From: Cladopsammia gracilis
Taxonomy: Eukaryota; Cnidaria; Anthozoa; Scleractinia; Dendrophylliidae
Length of the DNA stretch: 64,000 bases
Direction: 5' to 3'
Assembly (NCBI GenBank): GCA_022457155.1
Contig: JAJGOT010000511.1
Span: 550,659 to 614,658 of the forward strand
Part shown: positions 1 through 10,815 of the stretch, piece after piece
Layout of the letters: each line of letters starts with the position of its first letter
Position numbering within the stretch: the stretch's first letter is position 1
The notes under the pieces: generated by a model
Database searches by the model: none
What the model saw: only the letters and a program-made list of their open reading frames with translations
Told to the model about the DNA's origin: nothing
Made by a program: the position numbers and the translations under genes

Positions 1-140
1 AACATAAAGTGATTTAAAAACAGCTACTAAATAAATAAACATACACATTATTTAATAATTAATCAAGCACAAAGGTAAAAAAAGTAAAGCAAATTAAGAG
101 GTGTAAAGTAGATAAACGGCTAAATGTATAGGTTTGAAAG

Positions 141-413
141 CTATAGTGTATAATAATTACTTGTGTTTAAAATCAGTATTAGAGAATGGGCATCAACATT
201 ATAGTCCTCAATTTCAAGTACAGATAGAAGCAACTTATGAATTTTTCTTTTAAATGCTCTTTTCGTGAGCTTAGGCCAATCGGGGTGTAGACAATTCCAT
301 AATCTCGTACCAAAAGCAAGAAAAGACTTAAGTTTTATATGCAATCTGGATTTCTGTACAAAAAGATTATCTGCACACGAGAAACGCGTATTGTAAGCAT
401 GAATGTCAGACAC
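141..413 (-). mobile_element. LINE (CR1/L2-like) reverse transcriptase C-terminal fragment
   Basis: A 90-codon open frame on the minus strand has the typical tail of a cnidarian non-LTR retrotransposon ORF2: YNTR, then SRLHIKLKSF, then FGTRLWNCL, then a basic FKRKIH stretch. Only this C-terminal piece survives and there is no RT catalytic core, so it is a 5'-truncated copy. It lies just upstream of the first visible GSS exon, in the opposite orientation. The AT-rich sequence at 1-140 is probably its 3' untranslated tail. Clade assignment is from recognition only. Confidence 0.6.
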
Positions 414-574
414 ACATTAGTGGACAGAGACAAAGATTCTTGTCTAAGGGCACATGATGACAGAGACGAGCCCCTGTGTTCAATAGACAGTCATCAAGAG
501 ATCACCTATTTTTGTCTGTTCATATAATTATTATTGACACTTTAGACAGTTCATGTCCTTTTGTTGTCTTTCAG

Positions 575-644
575 GGATGGACATGAAATTGCTGTTGTGT
601 ACTTCAGGAATGGCTATGATCCAGCTCACTATGCCTCTGAAAAT
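575..644 (+). CDS. GSS: GSS exon a (first visible)
   Basis: The acceptor is tttcag at 569-574 and the donor gtatgt at 645. The exon is 70 nt: it starts with the last base of a split codon and ends in phase 0. It encodes [14 protein letters not shown] and the following nine residues. Confidence 0.92.
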
Positions 645-3600
645 GTATGTGTCAATTACAGTGTGTTTGAACCCCGGGAGGGGGGGGGGGTACTTGACCA
701 ATATTTGGGTATAGGGGTGCCGCTGAGGGTCTGAGACCCTGACCCTGTTTAGGACAAAAAAGAAACGAAAATAAGAGATCTAGAAGCAAGTGAGAACTCC
801 CACCACATAAGCATTAAGCATAAGCACAAGAAGAACGAACACGTTCCATTCTTCTTCTGCTTATGCTATGCTTGTGTCACATTTATGTCAAGTGAGAAAG
901 GGGATGAGATAAGCACAAGCATAAGCACAAGTCGGTCAACCGAATCATCCGCCATCTTTGGTTCAGATTTCACAGCCGAGGAAAGCTGGTATCGAGAATT
1001 TCGTTCATACTGCGCTTGCGTATGTCTTTATGCTTATGATCTGGCGTTCTCACTTGCTTTTCGGCCGATTATGTTTATGCTTATGCTTGTGCTTATGCGC
1101 TAGTGAAAACCAGCCTTAACTAGTCTCCTATGCAGTTGTTATTTGAATCATTACGCCACCCAAATAACAGCTGCGTAGGAGACTAAACATTAACCATCTT
1201 TCTTTATTTATCACCTTACAAAACTAAAGTATTGATAAAGTATCGAACGGAGAATTTATCCTAGATACAGATTTCTTAGAAATCTTAAATTCAACATTAG
1301 TTAATGTCCAAATACCTTCCTGAAAGACTGTCCTTAATTTCACTCTCAAATGTTTGCATGATATTTTATAAATTAGTATAATGTATCTACAGAAATTATG
1401 CAATAATGACAGTGTATCTTATATGTAAATGTTTGTTGTTATGTTTTGTAAATGACTTGTAACTGAAGGCGAAATAAAGTTTTGAAAAATGAAAACAAAA
1501 AAATCACCTTACATGATACTCTTGACAATGCTGATCCTAGCAGTTTACAGGACGCGTGTCATATATGATCTTGCCACAAGTCTCTCGTAGCTCAGTTATA
1601 GAGCATCCGACCGGTGTACAGAGTACATAGGTGGAATTCCTGTCAGGGACTCAGATTTTATTCTTTGTCCCCTGTTTGTGACACAATAAAAGTTACATCT
1701 TTCTCAGTATCTTCTTTGTTTTCCTTTCTTGCAATCTGTAACACAAAAATTATGCCGTGATTTTTTCCTGCCACAGGATTGGAATGTACGGCTTATGTTG
1801 GAAAGATCTCGCGCCATCAAATGTCCATCAGCAGCACTCCACCTTGCTGGTACAAAGAAAGTTCAACAAGTGTTAGCTTCACCTGGAGTCCTGGAAAGGT
1901 GTGTCAGTGTGCAATGATATGATCTGTTGTCACCTTCTCGAGCCCTACAATAACTTCTGCCAGAGCGTAGGCCATCAAAACAAGCTCTTCAGCGAACCCA
2001 GTGGCTAACCCTACCAGCATTTCCCAGTTATAGCCTACCACAAGCATATCATTGTTGTCCAATCTTTTCTTGGTCGTTGGAGGCTTTTCCGTTGGCCTTA
2101 TTCCTTGTGGGTTAGAACAAATAATGTGTCTGACTGGGGTGGGCAGATCGTGAGACCAGAGAATATTAAGCTCAAGATCATAGTGTCTATACCAAGTGTA
2201 ATGTGGTTGTTCATTACCAAAACTTGAACAGCTGGCTATTTTCTACTCCAGCCCGATCTAACTCAGCCAATAAATATTGTATCACGATTAATTACTTAAT
2301 GTGCTCTTAAGTGGCTCTACGTAGGTAAACACACGATGAATGTTGATTTACATGCACAATAAATGAATATCTGGCAAGAGTGGTGCCAAAAGGCCAGCTT
2401 TTTCCAGATTGGTGGTGATAGAAATAATTAATCAGAATTATAGTCGTCGTCTTTTGTGGTTTCTATGAAATAGGTTTATTTCAGACGAGGAGGTTCTCAA
2501 CAGGATACGTAGCACTTTCACTGGGCTTTACACACTGGACGAGGTCAGTACATTTCAAACAAAGTTACTGGGCAGTTAGTGATTACAATTAGTGATATAC
2601 CACTGGCAAAATTAAAGTTAATAATGTGAAAGACTCTTGTACGAGAAGGTGCCTCAATGGTAATGTTCCCTTAAAAGTTGTTTATAACAAACATGGCAGT
2701 ATATATGACCACCAGCATGCTTGTTGTACAACACGACTTAATTCGTAAGACACACCAGGCCTACTACATGTTACATTGTGAGTCTGTTTTATTATACCAG
2801 GGTCCAGAGGGAGACAAAACAGTGCAGATGGCCATAGCTGATCCCGACAGATTTGTCCTCAAACCACAACTGGAAGGAGGAGGTATTTTAAAGCACTGTA
2901 ACCTGTAATTTGTCGAGGCGCGGTGGTGTCGTGCTTAACACGTTAGACTTCAGATCTGAAGGTCGATGGTTTGAGCGCTGGGCCGGCTTGTTCAAAGCAC
3001 GATTAAGCTTCCACCGCGGTCAAACGTCCGAAGCGTTTTTCTTTTTATTTAGTGGGATTTTATTGAATATTAAATTGAAATATGAGCAAGGGTTTATAAA
3101 AATCAATTAGTTGACGTTACTATCTTTTATTTTTTTTTTTAAATGATGAGCTATTTTCCGTTGAAAACTGACCAAAACTCTTTGCGCCTGATCAAAGTTA
3201 TGTTAGCAAATGGCTCCGACAATTCTGCAGTTCACAGTTTTTAAACGCTTAGAACTTTTTTAGTAAACTTTTAAAACGTTTAGTAAATTGACAGTGTATT
3301 GGCAATATATTAAACTTTAAACAGTGAAAATGACAACCTTAACTTTTAAGTACTTTGCTTAACTTTTACAAATTTATCTCGTTTGACCGCGGTTAAGATT
3401 AAGCTAACCCAGGATTAGCGTCAATTTTGAATCCAGTTAAACAACTCAACAATTGAAAATTTTCCAAAGGATTCAGGCCTTCAGTTTCGACTTTAACTTA
3501 TCTTCACTACCAGCTACGAAAGACCCGTTTGAAAACATTTTTAAACGGAGAAATGAAATCCTCGGTTAACTTTCAATCCGGGATTAGCGTTAATCGGCTT

Positions 3601-6149
3601 TCGATCAACCGGGCCGTGGTCTCTGCCATCGTGTCGTCTCCTTGGACATTATCTCTCCACACCCAGGTGTATAAATGATTACCGGTGACATAACGCTGGG
3701 GGTAACCCTGCGATGAACTAGCATGCCATCCAGGGGGGAGTACAATGTAGCAATACTCCTAATTGCTTCAGCTGATACTATAGAAAACAGGTTAAGTCCC
3801 GACCGTGTGGGCGCCCTGTGGCTTGGCAGCTGATACTACAGAAAACAGGTTAATCCCCGACCTTGTGGGTTCCCTGTGGCTTGGGCGCGACTTTACCTTA
3901 CCTGGCTATTCAGTCAATTTGACTTTTTCTATCGCTTTTGAGTATTAAAGTACTTAAGAGCATCTTGAAGTCTTTATATTATATACATCTTTTTTTAAGC
4001 ATCTCACTTCCAATAACGGACGAATTCAGAGTATGAAAAAAGCCATCGCAAATTTCATTTTCCAGAATACTGAAAAACGAGCAGTGCCATAGAAAAGTAC
4101 TTCTGAAGTACTTCATTTTGAATGACCACACTGAAAGATTTTATATGATTCCTAACACTCGAAGTCAAAGTAACATTACACGACTTGAGGCTTGACTCTT
4201 GAAGGAAAATGATTAATAGTTTTGTTTCTCCCTACAGGAAATAACATATTTGGTGAAGACATTGTCACGACATTGAAAGACACTGCAGATATCAAGGAGC
4301 GGTCTAAATTCATTTTAATGGACAAAATTCAGCCTCCCGTCATGAAGAATTACATAGTGCGCGCGGAACTGCCTAAACCAGTTCTGGCAGATGTTATCAG
4401 TGAGATTGGATTTTACGGAATACTTATCAGGTTAGTAAATAACACAGTCAACTCTCTCTAAGACGGACACCGTCGGGACCGGCCCCAACTGTCCGTCTTA
4501 GAGAGGTGTCCGGCTTATAGAGAGTCGAGGTAACGAGACAATAAAGCTGAACCTATGCACAATGAATACACGTTTGTTTTAAGTCTATTTAAAGTCGTTT
4601 ACTTAAGCAAAACCTACAAACTGGAACAAAAATAACATTAGAAAAGTGGACTCGTTTGTTCATGTTCAGCACTTACATTTCCGTTTTGAAGTATGTTTCA
4701 CTAAAAAAACACTTCTCAAGTGTCCGTTGTCCGTCTTATAGAGAGTTTAGTTACAGTAAAATGACTGAAAAACGGCAGGGACCAACACTAGATGTCCGTC
4801 TTATAGAGGTGTCCGTCTTATAGATCTATAGAGAGTTTAGTTACAGTAAAATGACCGAAAAACGGCAGGGACCAACACCAGGCCCCGGTTGTTCAAAAGG
4901 TGAATAGCACTATCCATCGGATAAATCACTATCCAGTGGATAAGTATTAACAAAATCCTTTGTGTTATCTGCTGGATCGTGATTTATCCGCCGGGTAGCG
5001 CTATCCACCTTTTGAACAACCGGGGCCAGATGTCCGTCTTACAGAGGACTCCGTTAAGAGAGAGTTGACTGTAATAAACTTAAATGAAACGTGGAGGCGC
5101 GGTGTTGTAGTGGTTTAGCGCAGTGGACTTCAGTTCCGGAGGTCGGTGGTTCAAGGCTTTATGTCGCTATTCATGGAGTGGAGTACCAACGAGAAAATAC
5201 TGGACTAGCATCACATCTAGTTGCTTCATACTACGAAAACCGGGTTTAGCTCCGACCGAGTGGGCCTCGTTTCCGACTATAGCATTCTGATTGGGTTTCT
5301 TCGCAATCCGACGTTAATAATACGGACCAAAGTCCACTCATAAATAAAAAAGAAGCATGTTTGGTCCATATGTTGAAATATTAGCCAAGTTCTTTTTTGT
5401 GAACTTTTGAATAAAATTAAGAAACAAGAACGCTGCTAGCAACCTCTTTATGGAATCCTTTTCTGGATGGTCGAGCGGCCAAGCTAATCACGCGCATGCA
5501 CAAGCGAGGATGCATAGGAGTGAGGGGGCGTGGAGCAGGTGCATTTGAGCTCCCTCGTGTGATGGTGTTTTGCTGCATAACATAACCTTTTACCCTGGTT
5601 CATTTCTTGCCCCATTTCAGACTACGTGGTGTCACTCACACACGTGAATATGAATGCAAGGTTTCTATGTAGATAAAGGGACAATTCCCTAGGGAACGTG
5701 ACGTGATTTGATTTGGAGCATCAAACAAACCAAGCTAAATATGTCTATACTATTAGCTCGTCCACTGTATGAAGGGACCACAATCAGTGCAAAAAAAAAA
5801 ACAAGATAATATTTCAACATTTGAACTGAAATATAATATTTCAACATTTAAACGAGAAAGCTTAGTAGCACAGAAAACGCCATTTGGTAACATGCACATG
5901 TGGTTTCGATGAAAAAATACCTGGACCACCTGGGCAACCAATCAGATTGCCTGGTCCGTTTTCAGTGAAATTGCACAAAAGATAACTGTTTTAGGTTACA
6001 CTAATCATTTGCTTGTTGTTGTTAGTCGAGGTAATGAGGTACTGGTGAACAGGGAAGTGGGACATCTCATGCGAACCAAGAGTATCGACCATCAGGATGG
6101 AGGGGTGTGTTCAGGAAGGGCCAATCTAGATAGTCCCTATTTGGTGTAA
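575..6149 (+). CDS. GSS: Glutathione synthetase, C-terminal half (5' end outside window)
   Basis: Eukaryotic glutathione synthetase joins gamma-glutamylcysteine and glycine using ATP in the cytosol, the second step of glutathione synthesis. Six exons join in frame: 575-644, 1777-1898, 2474-2543, 2801-2882, 4238-4430, 6026-6149. The product follows the animal enzyme throughout: [11 protein letters not shown], the LLLERS-like [12 protein letters not shown] block, [21 protein letters not shown] (ATP/substrate glycine-rich loop), [22 protein letters not shown], and the C-terminal [13 protein letters not shown] loop ending in PYLV then TAA. Splice sites are GT-AG. The N-terminal exons are missing because the window starts inside the gene. 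No frameshift or stop was seen, so it looks functional. Introns are 257 to 1595 bp and carry transposons. Confidence 0.95.
672..745. mobile_element. One end of a poly-G-ended MITE (truncated)
   Basis: The segment begins with CCCCGGGAG and a run of G leading into GTACT. It continues with a gap-spaced GGGTGCCGCTG...GTCTGAGACCC stretch that reappears in the element at 42782-43240. No matching opposite end is visible, so this is a remnant in GSS intron 1. Confidence 0.5.
780..1116. mobile_element. GCATAAGCATAAGC-rich MITE in GSS intron
   Basis: The sequence is dominated by degenerate hexamers of the ATAAGC/GCTTAT type on both strands. It ends in AGTGAAAACCAGCC, an end shared with the segments at 15015-15257 and 60895-61147. 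The left end is poorly defined. Confidence 0.45.
1121..1185. repeat. 65-bp hairpin element
   Basis: Arms at 1121-1144 and 1162-1185 (TAGTCTCCTATGCAG and its near complement) enclose a 17-bp loop. It is a tiny palindromic MITE-like element in GSS intron 1. Confidence 0.6.
1583..1690 (+). mobile_element. tRNA-derived SINE fragment
   Basis: The head reads like a tRNA: CTCGTAGCTCAGT as the A-box region and a CATCCGACCGGTGT arm, then a decayed B box. GTCAGGGACTCAG and a T-rich tail follow. The decayed B box and the tail argue against a functional tRNA gene. Confidence 0.45.
1777..1898 (+). CDS. GSS: GSS exon b
   Basis: The acceptor is ccacag and the donor gtgtgt. The 122-nt exon ends two bases into an Arg codon. 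It encodes the [13 protein letters not shown] and [10 protein letters not shown] blocks conserved in animal GSS. Confidence 0.93.
2474..2543 (+). CDS. GSS: GSS exon c
   Basis: Two AG acceptors lie 11 bp apart (2472-2473 and 2483-2484). Only the first keeps the frame, completing the split Arg codon and giving [19 protein letters not shown]. The stronger-looking downstream tttcag would shift the frame. The donor is gtcagt and the exon ends in phase 0. Confidence 0.88.
2801..2882 (+). CDS. GSS: GSS exon d (glycine-rich loop)
   Basis: The exon encodes [28 protein letters not shown], the start of the ATP-grasp glycine-rich loop. It ends one base into a Gly codon. The acceptor is taccag and the donor gtattt. 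Confidence 0.93.
2981..3615. mobile_element. MITE inside the SINE, itself interrupted
   Basis: The ends are imperfect inverted repeats: GGCCGGCTTGTTCAAAG on the left and, complemented, GGCCCGGTTGATCGAAAG on the right, followed by related ATTAGCG-rich sequence. It interrupts the SINE between its B-box region and body, and is itself interrupted at 3010-3396. Confidence 0.65.
3010..3396. mobile_element. Mutator-like MITE with 9-bp target duplication
   Basis: The terminal inverted repeats are TCCACCGCGGTCAAACG and CGTTTGACCGCGGTTAA. The 9-bp direct repeat GATTAAGCT flanks the element exactly, at 3001-3009 and 3397-3405. A second copy with its own 9-bp duplication lies at 35481-36486. A 9-bp duplication fits the Mutator superfamily. 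No transposase is encoded. Confidence 0.85.
4238..4430 (+). CDS. GSS: GSS exon e
   Basis: The exon completes the glycine-rich loop with NNIFGED. It continues through [28 protein letters not shown] to a split Arg/Ser codon. The acceptor is ctacag and the donor gttagt; length is 193 nt. Confidence 0.93.
4716..5060. repeat. 90-bp tandem duplication in GSS intron
   Basis: GAGAGTTTAGTTACAGTAAA occurs at 4741 and again at 4831, each followed by the same ACGGCAGGGACCAACAC segment. GTCCGTCTTATAGAG motifs repeat through 4487-5045. The second copy is interrupted by the MITE at 4881-5027. Confidence 0.8.
4881..5027. mobile_element. 147-bp MITE with near-perfect ends
   Basis: The inverted termini GGCCCCGGTTGTTCAAAAGG are almost perfect, and the inner arms also pair (CTATCC...GGATAG). 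The empty site is visible in the sister tandem copy at 4781-4795 (CCAACACTAGATG). The target duplication is 1-3 bp and ambiguous because of the CCA on both sides. Confidence 0.85.
5092..5290 (+). mobile_element. tRNA-derived SINE
   Basis: The head GGAGGCGCGGTGTTGTAGTGG has a B-box-like GGTGGTTCAAGGC. The body has GGACTAGCATC and GCTCCGACCGAGTGGGC, as in the SINE at 2914. It lies in GSS intron 5, 5'-complete but diverged. Confidence 0.6.
6026..6149 (+). CDS. GSS: GSS terminal coding exon
   Basis: The acceptor is gttag after a GTT-rich pyrimidine tract. The exon encodes [24 protein letters not shown] and ends PYLV plus TAA at 6147-6149, matching the PYPV-type C-terminus of animal GSS. Confidence 0.93.
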
Positions 6150-6254
6150 CGCCTAAGCACCACTATATAATGGTCCTTTTGGGTGTTAAAAATTAATGAA
6201 CAGTCATATTGAAAAACATAATTTTCTAGTAAATTGATCCTTCGGTCTCTTTAA

Positions 6255-6631
6255 ATACGGACCCGCGCTATAAAAGGAACCTTGGCCTGGCCAAGTCGCT
6301 AGTCATTTCACACTTGACACTGAACTGTCAACATCACATGCATCCGCTCGCCGATGGAGAACCGTTACCGGCGCGAAATTCAAATTTGGCAAGCTAAAAT
6401 ATTATATTCATGCTAAAAGGCGCATAAATTCAAATAGTGTTTTTAGTTTTATTTTCGTGAAAGATAAATCCTATACAAGATTGAGCTGGTGAAGGTAGAA
6501 TTAGACCAATTTTGGGGGCAACGGTCTTCCTCCGTGTTGCTCGCAGTGTTAGCCATCTTTGATTAGCCGTTGAAGCAGTGATGGTGTGACAAAGGGGGCG
6601 GAGCTATCCCTTTTATAGCGCGGGTCCGTGT
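6255..6631. mobile_element. TTAA-flanked MITE just after the GSS stop
   Basis: The ends are inverted repeats over ~25 bp (ATACGGACCCGCGCTATAAA and its complement near 6610-6631). TTAA lies on both sides, at 6251-6254 and 6632-6635, as for piggyBac-type insertion. It begins about 105 bp after the GSS stop codon. An AATAAA follows at 6699, so the 3' UTR may include the element. Confidence 0.75.
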
Positions 6632-6699
6632 TTAAAGTGAGCTGTAGTTCAGGTAGCAGAGCAAAAGTTGAAAACATATTTCACTTTCTTGCCTCATTA

Positions 6700-7640
6700 A
6701 ATAAATTAATCAAACATACGACTCTTTTTAGGACCTCGTGAAGCTAGTATGGGGTTTTTATTATATTCCGTGGCTTGGGTGCTATGAATGTATTATGTAA
6801 ATATATTTAATGAACCGAATAGTTAAGTCTTAATGAATGTAATGTACATGATAGGGTGCTTTCGCTATACATCACATTTTCAGAACGCCATTATTTGAGT
6901 TTTAGGTTTGCACTATCTTTCGTTTTCCATGAAAAACATGGATACAAAGAATAGCTGACTAAATATAAAAGTGTCCAAAAAGCCTCGGAGTTGTATTAAA
7001 ATTTTGATATATCGAACATCATGACTTATTTGTAAGTAAATAGGAAATTGAACCACTCGTAGTTAATAATTAAAGGGCGATGGTTATGAAACCTGAGAAA
7101 GTTCTTTGTGCGATATGTTTGTTAGCGCTTTTAGGCCTTGACCGAGCACAAACGGCCATAGATTTTGAACTTTGTTCGAGCGAGAGAAATGTTTTCCTCA
7201 TAGCGTGTGATCGAAAAGCAAAAAATGTGCCCGGTAGGAGCACTTAAAACATAAATTGTAGCCCCTTTGTTAACGCCATTGAAGTCTCCGAGGTTTCATA
7301 ACGAGTCCCTCGTTAAAGCTTGAAATTGAACAATTCAAAACTTCAAGGTCCAAACAATGCTCACAATTGTAATATGCTCTAAGTTAATGATCAAAATGTG
7401 TTTTTAAGTACAAACCCGATATGCGTGCTGCCGACAAATTGTTTCTTATTTTTTTATGGTCGTTGCAAAAGTTCCAAGGTCACTGGTGTCTTATTACTAT
7501 AATATACTCGTTCCGAAGTTGAGCTTCAGCTTTTGTTTGTTTCTTTTTTGTCGTTGTTTATCTTTTACATTTTCTTTTTAAAGTGTTTGGATATCGATTT
7601 ACTTTCAGGTGATATTTCGTGTGAGGTTTTAAGCCCTCAA
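6700..7640. other. AT-rich intergenic sequence, nothing recognised
   Basis: I see no coding frame with protein-like content, no long inverted repeat and no tRNA-like head here. Confidence 0.5.
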
Positions 7641-8035
7641 ATGTTCTAACATTGTTGTACAAAATTTGTTGGTTCAACAATATTACAACGTTTAGCACAC
7701 CACGTTAGATTATGTTTTGTTGAGGGAATGTTTTGATTTCGGTAAAACATGTTTTCCAACATATCGTTTTGTTGGGCGCAACAATGTTTGAACATTTAGC
7801 CGGCTTTCTAACATAACAGCCCTAGCAACAGACTTGCCCACAAGTAGAGGGACGTTGTCTACCCAAGCAACAGCCATTTATGTTTCAGCCATGCGTCCGA
7901 CAAATGTTGAACAACAATGTTGGGACGTTTAGTTGAACGTCCAACAATGCCTGACAACAAATGTTGGCCAGCACTGGCGCATGTAACATTACCATCAAAC
8001 AAATGTTGGGCAGCAATGTTGGAACATTTAACCAG
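7640..8035. repeat. Degenerate ACAATGTTG-rich repeat
   Basis: Many variants of AACAATGTTGGG and its complement occur in both orientations. This looks like an old palindromic element or simple array. The short open frames through it are low-complexity translations of the repeat. Confidence 0.4.
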
Positions 8036-8427
8036 GGCCGGGTTAAGTTTTAATCCTCGGTTAGCGTTAACCGACTCTCGAACGGTCAAGCCCAAATCAT
8101 ACCGTCCAGAAGGACGTCGGACACCTTATTGAGACTTATATAACGGAGTAACTGGTTGGCTGGGGGTAGCAATTTATACAGTTAAATTTAGGACTAAGCA
8201 ACCCGAGAAGCTAGGTGGTACAGTGGTACGGTAGGCTATGTAAGCCTAAGCCTAGCTGAGGTCACAGGTTCAATCCTGACTGGGGATTTTAGATTTTCTT
8301 TTTTACACGTAAAAATTTATTGAAAATAAATTCTAAGTGTCGACATTACGTTATATAAGTCTCAATAAGGTGTCCGACGTCCTTCTGACGGTATGATTTA
8401 GGCACAACCCTTTCGAACAACCAGGCC
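8036..8427. mobile_element. MITE with ~60-bp inner arms enclosing a SINE
   Basis: Arms at about 8078-8143 and 8347-8410 pair closely (CGTCGGACACCTTATTGAG and complement). Outer ends GGCCGGGTT and AACCAGGCC resemble the MITE at 2981-3615. The loop contains the tRNA-like segment at 8210-8302. Confidence 0.65.
8210..8302 (+). mobile_element. tRNA-derived SINE-like segment
   Basis: CTAGGTGGTACAGTGGTACG resembles an A-box half and CAGGTTCAATCCTGACTGGGG a B-box half. A T-rich tail follows, within the MITE loop. It could be a tRNA relic, but the acceptor stem does not close well. Confidence 0.4.
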
Positions 8428-8623
8428 GTGGGCTTTATGTTAATATTTGTCCCCGTTACACTGTCGGTAATACTAATAACCCAAAATGTTTCGTTTATTC
8501 TATTTTCAAAATGGTAAATTGTTTTAGAGTTCTGTTAATCAAGAGTAGATCACATCTGTGTTTAAATTTTATGAGTTGATTAATTGGCTACTAGCTGTAT
8601 TATTATAACGTGACAAAAGAAGG

Positions 8624-8741
8624 TATTTCTTGGTGTTGCGGAAAATATTGTTGGTTAGCTATTGTGGTGTTGGTATTGTTGTGTTGAACCTTTTGTGTTA
8701 CGCCGTCACTTGGTGATCCCAACTTCCGTAACACCAAGAAA
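8624..8741. repeat. Short inverted repeat
   Basis: TTTCTTGGTGTTGCGG near 8625 pairs with CCGTAACACCAAGAAA near 8725. The loop is T/G rich. It may be a small MITE; no target duplication was identified. Confidence 0.4.
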
Positions 8742-9840
8742 TTGTCACTGATAGAACGTCTTGTAACAATTTACGAAGTTGAGAAATAAAGTAAAGAAAT
8801 ATATAATTTACCTCTTGTTGTGGTTTATGTTAAGCCTAGTCCTTATCATTAAATTTGTCTTGCAGTTTTTATCGCCTGTAAGCCAATTATTAACTTACAG
8901 GAGATAGCCAAAAGGGCACTATGATTATAGTGCAGCATTGACATGCTCCCATCCCAAAGAATTCATCTTCGTGATCGTGAAGCAAATCTTCAGTTGGAGA
9001 GATATTGTGCTCGGCAAGCTTTACTAAAATATGTTGCTTACTGTTCTTTAAAAAAAAAATGAAGCATAAATTCATTTTCGCTTATTTCCACCGATGCAGC
9101 GGTGACATCCTGCGTTTTGTACGCGCTTGTCATTCAGCAATACGAATGATACGATTTTTCTAGTCTGTGCACAAATTTTTTCTTTTCTCTCGTTTTCGGC
9201 GTACCGAAAGCTCCGTTGTCAAAAACAACGAATTAACTGGCTAAAGTTAGACTGGTTGGAACGGTGGGAAAAATCTAAGGTAAAGGTTTTACTAGTTCTA
9301 TTCGGGAAAAACCGTTTTCATGGTTGACCAAGACACCATCGAGCTCTGTTTAAATTGGAGCGAGTGGAAAGGGTATACTCCTGTCATAGTTTTGGCCAGA
9401 AAATTGGTATAAAATTTCACAAATTTAACAACTTCAAATGGGTAAATGTCAATGCCTTCTGGTATGAAATTGGGTGAAGATTTACACTTTTGGCTTAAAA
9501 AGAATATACATTTTTTAAGGTTTGGGTGTGAAAATGGTAGAGAAAATAACAGCATATTTTGGTCTGAAAATAGGTTTGGGTTTCATTAAGCGGCGGCACA
9601 CCTCAAGTTACTGAACACTCCAAGACATTAAATTAAACTTTCTTTGAACCTGGTTCCATTGTCTCTGCATGATTTTCGGCATGTTTCCCTGTTGCGATAT
9701 GAAATTTTAAAAAATGGATACAGGTCCAGCGGACGTCCAACCCGTCAAAACAACTGATGCAAGTATGTTCATTGCAGGGGTATCTTAATAAAAACCGACT
9801 ATTTCAACGGTTCTTTTGTTACCCAGTAAGCGTGTAAGTT
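8742..9840. other. Intergenic, no gene recognised
   Basis: Short open frames on both strands have biased composition and no recognisable motif. No strong inverted repeat was found. Confidence 0.4.
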
Positions 9841-9842
9841 CC

Positions 9843-10165
9843 TCAAGTCTGTTTTTCATATAATCGCAACGATCACAGCGATCGTCACGATCGACGATCG
9901 CTGCGATTCTTGCGATCCTTGTGATCGTTGAGACCTCAGGTTTCCATATGATCGCAGCGATCGCAAGGAAAAGTCGAGTAGGCCTGGATCCGATAAACTT
10001 TAAGTACATTATGGGATAAAAGGCTTTGGTGTGCAATGCTTTCTGGGACATTTTGGATCGTAACGATCGATCGCAAAGTTTTTGGTTTCTATATGATCGC
10101 AAGGGTCGCGCAACACTTTTTTTTGCGATCGCTGCGATCCTTGCGATTATATGGAAACCAGGCTT
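9843..10165. mobile_element. GATCGC-rich palindromic element
   Basis: The outer ends read CATATAATCGCA on the left and TGCGATTATATGGAAACCAGG on the right. Internal copies of TTTCCATATGATCGCA lie near 9943 and, inverted, near 10085. The interior is dense in GATCGC/GCGATC words, so the arms are self-complementary at several scales. The open frame across it is repeat translation. Confidence 0.6.
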
Positions 10166-10815
10166 CAGTGAAACCAAATCTTGGTAACTGACAGACAACT
10201 TTTTTGCACGTGCCGGATTTGACTAAACAGTTGGTGACTCGATGATTTTAGTTCAACAATTTGGTTTATGCAGACTGTAGTGAAGTGTTTCAGTAATTTT
10301 GCAAAACGTACCAAACATCTTGCTTTGTATGTCGAGGGGTTTTACGAGAATAGGCTGCACAATGCAATCACCGGAATTGCAGGGGCAAGAATGTTCTCAG
10401 TTTGATGCCGTGGAATCTCAACAATTTGAACCAAAAAAACAACTCGAACTTCTAAAAACTTGAGGAAAATAAAACTTGAAAATTCTTAAATTTAATTTCA
10501 TTCTTACTATAAAGTAAAGAAAAAATACGGGAATAAACAACAACTTGAGAGGGGTGACATCATGCCCGGGGGTTAATAAATATTCCCCCTCCCGGATTAC
10601 AAAATGTAACGCGCTAGATTAATTCGACAAAAAGCGCGCTGTATCCAAAATGCAAAAAGATGATGTTCTCCTCTCGCGCAGTACTGTATTAAAGCAGCTT
10701 AAACAAATGGTATATCTGCTTTTCTGTTGCATGGTGTCTCCTTATTTACGAAAAATATCTTGTTGAATGCAAAATTTGTTAACACGTGCTTTTCTTTCTT
10801 TATTTGCGCTTTCAG

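Larger units (their letters stand above)
2914..3901 (+). mobile_element. tRNA-derived SINE, split by a nested MITE
   Basis: The tRNA-like head GAGGCGCGGTGGTGTCGTGC occupies 2914-2980. The body resumes at 3616 with GTGGTCTCTGCC and runs through CACCCAGGTGTATAAATG to about 3901. The same head-to-body order is unbroken in the minus-strand copy at 55640-55876, which shows that 2981-3615 is an insertion. The body contains a ~59-bp tandem duplication at about 3768-3885. Confidence 0.7.

Noticed and set aside
885..1103. Ser/Thr-rich 72-codon frame
   Set aside because: Translation of the ATAAGC hexamer repeat within a MITE.
8210..8302. Possible tRNA gene
   Set aside because: The A- and B-box halves are present but the acceptor stem is poor, a T-rich tail follows, and it sits in a MITE loop.
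9785..10198. 137-codon minus-strand frame rich in Arg, Asp and Ile
   Set aside because: It is the GATCGC-rich element read through; the repeated IARIAAI-type residues come from the repeat.
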